Of a stretch of 10,254 bases of DNA, positions 1-7,300 are shown piece after piece. This stretch comes from Clostridia bacterium. Its GTDB lineage: Bacteria; Bacillota; Clostridia; Oscillospirales; Acutalibacteraceae. Numbering within the stretch: the stretch's first letter is position 1; the number at the start of each line of letters is the position of its first letter. The position numbers and the translations under genes were made by a program. The stretch spans positions 1-10,254 of the forward strand of contig CAAENL010000145.1 in assembly GCA_900757335.1 (NCBI GenBank). The letters are read 5' to 3'. Under the pieces are notes generated by a model. That model was not told the DNA's origin and made no database searches. It was given only the letters and a program-made list of their open reading frames with translations.

Positions 1-1194
1 AACTTATTGAATAAAGAAAGCATAGATGAATTGTATGAATTCTTTTTGGAAAAAGACAACACTTTAACCATGGAAGAATTCGATAACGAAGTTTATGATA
101 TACTTGAAAACTATTCCAAAACTTCAGAAGAAATTGATCAAGATACATTAGAAAAAATATCAGGAGGAAAAGCCGATTTCCTAAAAAAGACGTTGGCTAC
201 GTCATTATCAGCATTGTCAATTGGTTATGTAGTAACTTCTCCGATGTTGGCCGCAGGAACTAGTCATGTTAGAAACGGTTCGCGTTCAATTGCTAGGTCA
301 GCTAAGGATAAGATTAAGGGCGGATTTACAAAAATAGGTAAATGGTTTTCTGCACATAAAAGAGCAGCTGCCATTGCAGGTGGAGCAGTTGGTGCAGCTG
401 CGGTCGGTGCGATAATTTTAACTGTTGCGATTAAGCATAAAAACGCTGATAACACCAGTGATGTTGCTAATTCTGGGCAACAAGGAGATTCCAATATTAC
501 TTCAACAAACACTTCCGCAACACTTAATTCAGAAAAATCAAGAGAATCAGCAAGCAGTAGTGCTGCAAGTACTGCCGGTATCACAAGTGCCGCAAGTGGT
601 GCAGGTACTGCAAGTGTTGCAAGTGCTGCAAGTGCCGCAAGTACTGCCAGTACTAAAAGTGCCAAAGATGCTGAAAATTCTGCCAGTACTATCATCACTA
701 CAAGTCCCACAAGTACCGCAAGTGATATGCGTGCTGCGGATACCAAAAGTGATGCAAGTCTTTCCGCAAGTTCAGATTCTACAGGTGATGGTGGTAAAAT
801 TATTCCTCAAGAGCCTAGTGACATTGAATTAAAAGACATTAGGGGTAGTTCATCTTCGGCTGCTGACGCTTCTCCAGCTGTAACTACTGCATCTACTGAA
901 GTTAAGGGTGATTCTGATTCATCAAGTTCATCTTCTCCTGGTTTAGTTAGTAGGGTGATTGATGGTGTTAAACAATTTTTTGGTCGAGATAGCGGAGATC
1001 AATCAGATGGAAAGGATACAGATAAAACGGAAAAAACTAATCCGGGTACTGCTTCAGAAGACTTGTCAAAGTCTCAGCCAAAACGTAGTGCTGGTACTCT
1101 TTCGCCATTGAAGAAGGGTGATGAAAGTACCGCATCTAAAAAAGGAGGAATGTCAATTTTTGGTTTGACAAAACTTCCAGAAACGCGTCATTGA
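1..1194 (+). CDS. Ser/Ala-rich membrane protein with double-glycine-leader-like N-terminus (5' end probably outside window)
   Basis: I do not recognise this as a named family. The frame is open to base 1; the first usable start is a TTG at 7, with no ribosome site visible in the six bases before it, so the true start may lie upstream. Numbering from that TTG gives 395 residues. Residues 1-54 are acidic and helical and end in LEKISGG (glycines at 53-54), which looks like the leader of bacteriocins cleaved by C39-type ABC exporters. Two hydrophobic stretches follow, at about 62-84 and 119-142, separated by a basic stretch. Residues 145-300 are low complexity, dominated by Ser, Ala and Thr. Residues 312-328 could form an amphipathic helix, and the last 35 residues are lysine-rich. 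I infer an envelope-associated or exported protein with a disordered outer part. No exporter or peptidase gene is visible; any partner would lie upstream. Confidence is high that it is coding, low for function. Confidence 0.75.
   Translation, partial: NLLNKESIDELYEFFLEKDNTLTMEEFDNEVYDILENYSKTSEEIDQDTLEKISGGKADFLKKTLATSLSALSIGYVVTSPMLAAGTSHVRNGSRSIARSAKDKIKGGFTKIGKWFSAHKRAAAIAGGAVGAAAVGAIILTVAIKHKNADNTSDVANSGQQGDSNITSTNTSATLNSEKSRESASSSAASTAGITSAASGAGTASVASAASAASTASTKSAKDAENSASTIITTSPTSTASDMRAADTKSDASLSASSDSTGDGGKIIPQEPSDIELKDIRGSSSSAADASPAVTTASTEVKGDSDSSSSSSPGLVSRVIDGVKQFFGRDSGDQSDGKDTDKTEKTNPGTASEDLSKSQPKRSAGTLSPLKKGDESTASKKGGMSIFGLTKLPETRH
565..771 (+). repeat. Imperfect GCAAGT (Ala-Ser) repeat tract inside the first CDS
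   Basis: The hexamer GCAAGT, read in frame as Ala-Ser, occurs nine times between 565 and 771. Four of these are packed into 42 bases (about 607-648), spaced by one-codon or two-codon linkers such as GTT, GCT and GCC. Related units (GCCAGT, ACAAGT) fill the gaps. The result is a low-complexity Ala/Ser/Thr stretch with a biased antisense frame that looks coding but is a shadow of the repeat. Confidence 0.8.
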
Positions 1195-1241
1195 TATTTC
1201 GACTCTATGAACAAAAAAATCATAAAAAAATTTAATTTATC

Positions 1242-1280
1242 GCAACTCAAATTCAAAGATTTGGGTTGCATTTTTATTTT
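1242..1280 (+). terminator. Rho-independent terminator after the first CDS
   Basis: An 11-bp stem (GCAACTCAAAT at 1242-1252 with ATTTGGGTTGC at 1259-1269, one G-U pair) with a 6-base loop is followed by ATTTTTATTTT. It lies 47 bases after the stop codon of the Ser/Ala-rich gene and separates it from the tRNA gene. Confidence 0.9.
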
Positions 1281-1293
1281 GGTATGGTATAAT
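1266..1293 (+). promoter_or_regulatory. Promoter of tRNA-Val with extended -10
   Basis: A perfect TATAAT at 1288-1293 is preceded by TGG, giving the extended -10 form TGNTATAAT (1285-1293). A poor -35 (TTGCAT at 1266-1271, only the first three bases matching the consensus) is 16 bases upstream and overlaps the 3' arm and T-tract of the preceding terminator. A second TATAAT overlaps at 1293-1298. The extended -10 probably makes up for the weak -35. Confidence 0.65.
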
Positions 1294-1306
1294 ATAATTT
1301 GTAAGT

Positions 1307-1382
1307 GGACGTTTAGCTCAGCTGGTAGAGCATTCGCTTGACGTGCGAAGGGTCAGCGGTTCGAGTCCGTTAACGTCCACCA
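1307..1382 (+). tRNA. tRNA-Val (anticodon GAC)
   Basis: This is a complete 76-base cloverleaf. The acceptor stem is 1307-1313 with 1372-1378 (7 perfect pairs), the D stem GCTC/GAGC (1316-1319, 1328-1331), the anticodon stem TTCGC/GCGAA (1333-1337, 1345-1349) with loop TTGACGT, and the T stem AGCGG/CCGTT (1355-1359, 1367-1371, one G-U) with loop TTCGAGT. The anticodon GAC at 1340-1342 reads GUC and GUU (valine). The discriminator is A1379 and the CCA end is encoded at 1380-1382. No intron or mismatch is present. Confidence 0.97.
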
Positions 1383-1398
1383 AGTTTTTTATTTACAG

Positions 1399-1433
1399 AG
1401 CTCCCGTTGTAAGGGGGCTATATTTTTATTCTT
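1399..1433 (+). terminator. Rho-independent terminator after tRNA-Val, upstream of mtaB
   Basis: A 7-bp GC-rich stem (AGCTCCC at 1399-1405, GGGGGCT at 1413-1419, one G-U pair) with a 7-base loop is followed by a U-rich run (ATATTTTTATT). It starts 16 bases after the tRNA CCA and ends immediately before the mtaB ribosome site, so any read-through transcript reaching mtaB must pass it. Confidence 0.75.
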
Positions 1434-1447
1434 TTGGAGAAAATTAC

Positions 1448-2752
1448 ATGACTTTTAATATTATTACTTTTGGATGTAAAGTAAATCAATGCGAATCAGA
1501 AGATATTTGTGCTTCAATGGTTCAGAAAGGTTTTAGTTTCAAGGAAAATTCGGAGGATTCCGAAATAGTTATAATAAATTCCTGTACGGTAACTGCAGAA
1601 AGTGACCGTAAACTTCGGCAAACTATCCACCGTGTAAAAAGGGTCAACAAAGAGTGTATTGTTGTTCTAACCGGTTGTATGCCTCAGGCTGAACCCGATA
1701 TTGCATCTAAAATTGAAGGTATTGACATAGTGCTTGGCAACAAAGACAAGATGCTTTTACCGAACATGATAGAAAATTATTTAAAAAATCCGCACAAAGT
1801 ATTCAAAATAGAATCTATTAAAAATGTTGTTAAATTTGAAAAATCAAATATCAATCATTCTCCGAATCGCTGTCGTGCTTTTTTGAAGATTCAAGACGGT
1901 TGCAATAGATTCTGCAGTTATTGCATAATACCTTATGCTCGAGGAAGAGTGCGTTCCAAACCTTTAGAGCAAATCGAAAAAGATGTTGGTATGATTTCCG
2001 CTAACGGATATAAAGAAATTGTCCTTGTCGGTATAAATCTTTCATCTTACGGAACCGATATAGGCTGTGACCTTTATGATGCGGTAAATACTGTTGCTAA
2101 ATTTTCGGGAATTGAAAGAATTCGGTTAGGTTCTCTTGAACCTGATTTAATGACGGACGATTTAATAGATAAGCTTTCTTCAGAGCCTAAAATTTGCCCT
2201 CAGTTTCATTTGTCTTTGCAAAGTGGTTCGGATAAAATTTTAAAGAGCATGAGAAGACGTTATACTCGCCAAGAGTACTTAGAAGTTGTTAATAAACTAA
2301 GAATTAAGTTTAAAAATGCAACTTTTACAACTGATATTATGGTTGGTTTTCCGGGTGAAACCGAATCAGATTTTGAGGATACTTTAAAAATTATAGGAGA
2401 GGCCAAATTTTTAAAAGTTCATGTATTTCCCTATTCGCCGAGACCCAATACTCCTGCAGCAGATATGAAAAATCAAATAGATAAAAGCATTAAATCTCAA
2501 AGAGTAAAAAAAGTTATTGAAATTTCTGAAAATTGTAGTAGAATCGTCCTTGAAGGCTTTTTGAAAAGCTATTCAAAAGTTCTTTACGAAACAGTGGACA
2601 AAAATGGTCTTTACGAAGGATATACTCCGAACTATATTTTGGTTAAAAGCAATTCTAACGAGGATATTAGGGGTAAAATTGTTGATACATATCTTTCGGA
2701 TGTAAAAGAAAATTTTGTTCAAGGGTTATTTAAACAGTCTGACTGTGAATAA
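1448..2752 (+). CDS. mtaB: tRNA N6-threonylcarbamoyladenosine (t6A37) methylthiotransferase MtaB
   Basis: This is a radical-SAM iron-sulfur enzyme that converts t6A37 to ms2t6A37 in tRNAs reading ANN codons, in the cytoplasm. The 434-residue protein has the family's usual length and order. The N-terminal UPF0004 domain carries GCKVNQ (9-14), NSCTVT (44-49) and TGCM (75-78), giving C10, C46 and C77 for the auxiliary 4Fe-4S cluster. The radical-SAM core has C152, C156 and C159 (GCNRFCSYC) and LSLQSG later in the barrel. A TRAM-like tRNA-binding domain fills roughly the last 55 residues. GCKVNQ assigns it to the MtaB branch rather than MiaB or RimO. I chose ATG 1448 because TTGGAGA (1434-1440) sits 7 bases before it and the conserved domain begins at once; an in-frame ATG at 1343 would lie inside the tRNA. 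It heads a cluster with trxA (36-base gap) and trxB. Confidence 0.95.
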   Translation: MTFNIITFGCKVNQCESEDICASMVQKGFSFKENSEDSEIVIINSCTVTAESDRKLRQTIHRVKRVNKECIVVLTGCMPQAEPDIASKIEGIDIVLGNKDKMLLPNMIENYLKNPHKVFKIESIKNVVKFEKSNINHSPNRCRAFLKIQDGCNRFCSYCIIPYARGRVRSKPLEQIEKDVGMISANGYKEIVLVGINLSSYGTDIGCDLYDAVNTVAKFSGIERIRLGSLEPDLMTDDLIDKLSSEPKICPQFHLSLQSGSDKILKSMRRRYTRQEYLEVVNKLRIKFKNATFTTDIMVGFPGETESDFEDTLKIIGEAKFLKVHVFPYSPRPNTPAADMKNQIDKSIKSQRVKKVIEISENCSRIVLEGFLKSYSKVLYETVDKNGLYEGYTPNYILVKSNSNEDIRGKIVDTYLSDVKENFVQGLFKQSDCE

Positions 2753-2788
2753 TACTATTAATAAGTTAATTTAAAGGAGAGAGTAAAA

Positions 2789-3124
2789 ATGGAAAAAGAA
2801 TTAAACATTAACAACATTGAAGAAGAGCTTAAAAATATTTCCAAACCCGTTATAATTGATTTTTTTGCTTCTTGGTGTGGACCGTGTAAAATGCTTAGTC
2901 CTGTTTTAGAGAAAATTTCTTCAAAATTCGGGGACAGTATTGAAATTATTAAAATTGACATAGACGAATATCCTGACATTGCAAACAAATATGAAATTAT
3001 GTCTGTTCCTACTTTAATGTTCTTTTTAAACGGTGAACTTTTGCGTCGTGAAACAGGTTTTGTTCCCGAAGAAAAGATTTTGGAAATGATAAAATCTGAT
3101 TTTTGTGTAAGTTCAAAGTGTTAA
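2789..3124 (+). CDS. trxA: Thioredoxin
   Basis: This is a small cytoplasmic dithiol reductant that keeps protein thiols reduced and is recharged by thioredoxin reductase. Its 111 residues match the family size. The active site WCGPCK spans residues 29-34 (C30, C33), and the cis-proline loop SVPT has P74. The fold order is normal: N-terminal helix, VIIDFFASWC strand, then the central and C-terminal parts. The start at 2789 is preceded by AAAGGAG (2773-2779). The gene lies 36 bases after mtaB and 26 before trxB, so co-transcription is likely. It is odd in ending in FCVSSKC, placing two further cysteines (C106, C111) at the extreme C-terminus, which standard thioredoxins lack. Confidence 0.95.
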   Translation: MEKELNINNIEEELKNISKPVIIDFFASWCGPCKMLSPVLEKISSKFGDSIEIIKIDIDEYPDIANKYEIMSVPTLMFFLNGELLRRETGFVPEEKILEMIKSDFCVSSKC

Positions 3125-3150
3125 AGCTGTATATCTGACGAGGTGTAAAA

Positions 3151-4065
3151 ATGACATATGACATTATCGTAATAGGAGGCGGCCCGGCAGGGATTACCGC
3201 TGCTGTTTACGCTGCAAGAGCCGGACTTAAAGTGGTTATTGTCGAAAAGAATATTTATGGCGGACAAACGTCCATCATAGAAAATATTGAAAATTATCCG
3301 GGGTTTATTAAAATTTCAGGATTTGATTTTGCGAATGCCCTTTACGAACAAGCAACAAATTTAGGAATAGAATTTATTTTTAAAGAAGCCGTTGAACTTA
3401 ATTTTGTAAACGAAACAAAAGAAGTTGTTTTTTCAGGAGGAGAAAAGATTTATTCAAAGGCAGTTATTGTTGCTAATGGTCTTAAACGCAGAAAATTGGG
3501 TTGTGTGGGTGAAAAAGAATTTTCAGGAAAAGGCGTTTCTTACTGTGCTACATGTGACGGAGCTTTTTTCAAAGGCAAATCGGTTATTGTTGTCGGAGGA
3601 GGAAATACGGCACTTGAAGACGCTTTGTATCTTTCTAAAATTTGTAAGAAAGTCACTTTAGTTGTGAGGAAAAATAATTTTCGGGCGGAAAAAATTTTAT
3701 CAGACGCCGTAAAAAATAATTCCAACATAGATGTAATGTTTGAAAGTTCGGTAAAAGAAATTATAGGAGATAAAGTTGTAAATAAAGTAATTTTGGAAAG
3801 TGGCGGAGAAGAAAAAACTTTATCTGTAGACGCCGTGTTTATTGCAATAGGGTATCAGCCAAATAATGAAATGTATCGCGGTAAGATCGATATGGATGAA
3901 AAAGGATATTTTTGCTGCAAAGAAGATTGCAAAACCAATGAACCGGGAATTTATGTTGCGGGAGATTGTAGAATTAAGCCTTTGCGGCAAATCGCCACAG
4001 CCGTATCGGACGGAGCTGTTGCAGGCAATGCTGTCGCTGCATATGTTCAAAATCATATAAAGTAA
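3151..4065 (+). CDS. trxB: Thioredoxin reductase (FAD, CxxC type)
   Basis: This flavoenzyme passes electrons from a reduced nicotinamide cofactor through FAD and a redox cysteine pair to thioredoxin. The 304 residues are typical of the low-molecular-weight bacterial form. The FAD-binding GGGPAG is at 9-14, the redox site CATC at 132-135, the nicotinamide-binding GGGNTA at 149-154, and the C-terminal FAD motif GDC at 271-273 followed by KPLRQIATA. The usual NADPH-phosphate motif HRRxxxR appears as VRKNNFR (172-178), so one of the two adjacent arginines is lysine and the histidine is lost. A Cys-rich patch (C255, C256, C260) precedes the FAD motif. GAGGTG (3140-3145) precedes the ATG. It sits 26 bases after trxA and is followed by a strong terminator, so it ends the operon. 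Confidence 0.95.
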   Translation: MTYDIIVIGGGPAGITAAVYAARAGLKVVIVEKNIYGGQTSIIENIENYPGFIKISGFDFANALYEQATNLGIEFIFKEAVELNFVNETKEVVFSGGEKIYSKAVIVANGLKRRKLGCVGEKEFSGKGVSYCATCDGAFFKGKSVIVVGGGNTALEDALYLSKICKKVTLVVRKNNFRAEKILSDAVKNNSNIDVMFESSVKEIIGDKVVNKVILESGGEEKTLSVDAVFIAIGYQPNNEMYRGKIDMDEKGYFCCKEDCKTNEPGIYVAGDCRIKPLRQIATAVSDGAVAGNAVAAYVQNHIK

Positions 4066-4082
4066 TAATTCTTTGAAAACGG

Positions 4083-4126
4083 AGCTGTTTGGAGTTTTTC
4101 AAACTTTCAAGCAGCTTTTTATTTTT
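4083..4126 (+). terminator. Rho-independent terminator of the mtaB-trxA-trxB cluster
   Basis: A 9-bp outer stem (AGCTGTTTG at 4083-4091, CAAGCAGCT at 4108-4116, one U-G pair) continues, after a small internal loop, into a 5-bp inner stem (AGTTT 4093-4097, AAACT 4101-4105) capped by TTC. A T-rich run (TTTTATTTTT, 4117-4126) follows directly. It starts 17 bases after the trxB stop. Confidence 0.9.
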
Positions 4127-4198
4127 GCATTAAATATGCGTTTTTGCTAATAATATTTAAAAGTTAAAACAAAATTGTTGTTGTTATATATATTTGTG

Positions 4199-4227
4199 TT
4201 GAAAATAGCGAATTAAAATGATATAAT
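4199..4227 (+). promoter_or_regulatory. Sigma-A promoter of the giant surface protein gene
   Basis: TTGAAA (4199-4204) and a perfect TATAAT (4222-4227) are separated by exactly 17 bases. Transcription would begin near 4234, leaving a leader of about 80 bases before the ATG at 4317. It is the only convincing promoter between the trxB terminator and the surface gene; the AT-rich 4127-4198 stretch shows nothing else. Confidence 0.8.
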
Positions 4228-4253
4228 TTGTTTTAAGAATATTTCATATTAAA

Positions 4254-4281
4254 ACGAATTTTAATTATTAAAAAAAGTCGT
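4254..4281 (+). other. AT-rich inverted repeat in the surface gene leader
   Basis: A perfect palindrome TTTTAAT-T-ATTAAAA (4259-4273) is flanked by ACGA (4254-4257) and TCGT (4278-4281), which could pair around it with bulges. It lies in the predicted untranslated leader. It could be an RNA hairpin or an operator, but AT-rich DNA produces such palindromes by chance, so this is weak. Confidence 0.3.
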
Positions 4282-4306
4282 ATATTCATAAAATTAATTG
4301 AAGAAT

Positions 4307-4319
4307 GGTGATGTGTATG
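4307..4319 (+). promoter_or_regulatory. Ribosome site and stacked start codons of the surface gene
   Basis: The string ATG GTG ATG TGT ATG (4305-4319) offers four in-frame starts. GGTGATG at 4307-4313 matches the GGTGATC end of the anti-Shine-Dalgarno complement. Its GGTG core is 6 bases before the last ATG (4317). The earlier starts overlap this site and have no ribosome site of their own, so 4317 is the preferred start. Confidence 0.6.
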
Positions 4320-7300
4320 AAAAAATTTTTTACTTCAGGCAAATTTGGAATAAAAAATAAAAAAATTGCGAGCATTCTTAACGCTGTTTTAAGTTGGTCT
4401 TTTTTTGTTGTTTCGTGCTGCGTGGCACTTTTCGTGTGTTTTTATGCTTATGACAATAATGATTTTGCTAACGCAGTCGATGGTCCACATTCGGTGGGAA
4501 TCGTGGGATATTTTGGTGGCAAACCTGTTTCACAATTTAATAACGTCTTATATAACGGTAAAAGCTATTCGGAAAACGTTTATTACGCTAACAGCGGAGA
4601 GGATGTTACTGTAAAATTCACACTTGATACGGGATATGTTATGGATAAGGATGATGGAGGAAATTTTAAGATTGAAGTTAAGGGACTTGCGGGTGCTGGA
4701 ACATCTAGCTGGATACCTTCCTCTGATTGTAAGGATTTAACCGATTCAAGTGAAGCGTCAAAATTACATCATTGTAAAACAATTCAGGTTACGGTAAGAA
4801 ATATAACCGAATCTATCAATATCAAAGTTCATCTAAATTATGACAAGTATCGAGTTAAATTTACGAGCGATATAGAAAATTTTAATGAAAATGGAATTAT
4901 AAAAGATGATATTATAAACATAGATTGTTCAAAAGAAAATAATGCAGAAATTGAAAATGGAGAAATATATTTTAAGTATGCAAAATCAAATATTTTTAAG
5001 TATTCAATTGCTCTTGGAAGTAACTATATGGTTAGCCCCGGTAGTTCTATCGAAACGTATTTAGGGGAAATTAGTGATGGAAATAAAATAGAAAAAGATG
5101 ATGATGGATTTTTTTCTGTTACTTTTGATGGCAACAAGATACAACAATACAAAGAGTATGACATTAAAATTGTAGTCACAGGAATAGAAAAAAAGAAAAC
5201 AATAAGAATTGAAACAAATAAATATGAAAATAAATCAGCACCTTATATCGATGTTGTAGGTAAAATAGAAGGTACAGATGAAAACATAATATTTGACTCT
5301 GAGAATGGTTTTTGCACATCAGCTCCGATTGAAAATTGTAAAGTTATATTAACAATACAAAGTAAACCGGGCTACATGTTTAAAAATGATAACTCTGGAG
5401 AAAATGTTGGATATAAAGGAGTCAGTACAGATCAGTGGAATTGGTTTAAGAATCTTACGATAGAGAGGGTTGATAACAATAATGCACATTCTCCACAAAA
5501 GTTTACGATTACAATTGACGTTGAAGAGGATACGATTGTCCAAATTAATAATATATTGATAGATAAATACAAGATTCGTTTTAGGAGTGATGATGAAAAA
5601 TATAATGATGAAAATGGCTTTTTAAAACTTTATGCAAAAGATAAAAATCTTGGAGTCGCGGATATCAGATTGTTTGGAAAAACCGATGTAATAACAGACG
5701 CAAGTATGGAATGGGATTATGATACAGATTATTCATTTGAAATAAAATCAGAAGGTAAATACTCCATGAGCGGAGCGTTGCAGGTTTATATTGGCACAAA
5801 AAAGATAGATGAATCAGATAGCGAAAATGATGGGTGGTATACTTATTCCACAAAATTAGATCAAGATATTATTAAAGAATTTTACAATGAAAACCTAAAT
5901 AGTGAATATATTGACATAACTGTCAAAGGTATTCGTGAAAATTCAATTAATATTCTTTTTTGTACACAATCAGGTTATGTAGGAGAATTTTGGAACAAAG
6001 TATCTTCAATCGATTGCAAGGGTTCAGAGGATGCCGGTTGGCATGAAACAGGCCCTGTAAAAAAATGGGATGAAAATTTTGGGGGAAGTAATTGTGTTAT
6101 TCGTGATGTTAAAATAGGCAGTGACAAAATTGCGACAATAAAAATTAAACTTGATCAATGGTATAAGTTTATAGGTGAAAAAAATTATGAAAAATTAATG
6201 TACGGCAACGGTAGAGATTTTAATTTTGTAAGCGAAAGTTTAGAAAAGCGAGAAAAAAATGCTAAGATGAAAAATTTGGAAGGTTATGAAACATGGGAAG
6301 GTGAAGATACATCAAATGCCGTGGCGGTTTTTAAAATAAAAATATCAAATAATCTAGAGGATAGAACAGTACTTGTTGTATTAAAAACTGTTGATGAAAA
6401 TGGTATAATTAAAGGTTACGACAATTGCAGTATAAGATTTACAAATGAAGAGGACGGTTTGACATTTACAAAAGTGGAAAAAAATGAAGATGGATATAGT
6501 TTATCTGATTCTTCAAGCAGCGATGGAAAAACATTTTCAGATATAGAATACGGAAAAGAAAATTATTTTTGGGTAAAAACAGATGATTTGAAATGTACAC
6601 TTGGAGAAAAGCTAGGAATAACTGATATGCAGTTCGTCGGGGGTAACATTACAGAAGGCAAAGTGGGAAGTGATTCCGTTGAAAAAATTATATGTGTTAC
6701 CATTAACGAAAATTCTAATAATTACTACCCCGGAATCCCCGCACAGCTTAAGCTTAACGGCATCATATTAAATGATAGATTCGCAATGATTGAAGGAATA
6801 AACACTGAAATGCTAAAGGAGTCGGATATTACTGAATCAAAAAAATTTGAATCTGAAGTGATGTTTGCAGGGAACAAACTTGCTAAAATAACTACCATCT
6901 ATAATGCTCCCTTATCGTTTATCATAAAACCATCTTCCGGATATTCTTTCCAAAATATTGGCAACGATGATATTAAGGATGTAATATCAATTTTTAAAAT
7001 TATAAAGAATGGTACAGATGTTACTGGAGACTTAAAAAATTACATTGACGAAACGAACCTGATAGAAGATGATATTGCCGGTGAAAAATTTACATTTGAA
7101 AACCTCGGAAACAGCCTTGAAATAAAGATAAAAAATATGTCAGATAATATATATATACGTATTAACTCGACTCCTGATAAAATTCCTATTAACTTTAAGC
7201 ACTCTGAAGGAATAGAATATTTTAAACTGGACGAAGGAAAAGTCAGTGATGTGCTTAGAGGTACTGTCACTATTAAAAAGGGAGAAGAATATAAGTTTGC

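Noticed and set aside
264..746. Minus-strand open frame of 160 codons, Ala/Leu/Val-rich
   Set aside because: It is the antisense reading of the Ala/Ser repeat tract; its composition follows from the repeat and it has no ribosome site or domain.
425..832. Second plus-strand frame rich in VLQVPQVLQ-like repeats
   Set aside because: It is the same GCAAGT repeat read in another frame.
1172..1191. LPETRH at the C-terminus of the first protein, similar to a sortase motif
   Set aside because: The glycine is missing and no hydrophobic segment or basic tail follows, so it cannot act as a normal sorting signal.
1343..1447. Upstream in-frame ATG extending MtaB by 35 residues
   Set aside because: It lies inside the tRNA-Val anticodon region and adds residues foreign to the family; ATG 1448 has a good ribosome site and matches the conserved N-terminus.
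1307..2752. Direct substrate link between tRNA-Val and MtaB
   Set aside because: MtaB acts on t6A37 in tRNAs with U36 (ANN codons). This tRNA has C36 and G37, so it is not an expected substrate.
2758..2988. Minus-strand 76-codon frame over trxA
   Set aside because: It is antisense to the thioredoxin gene with no supporting signals.
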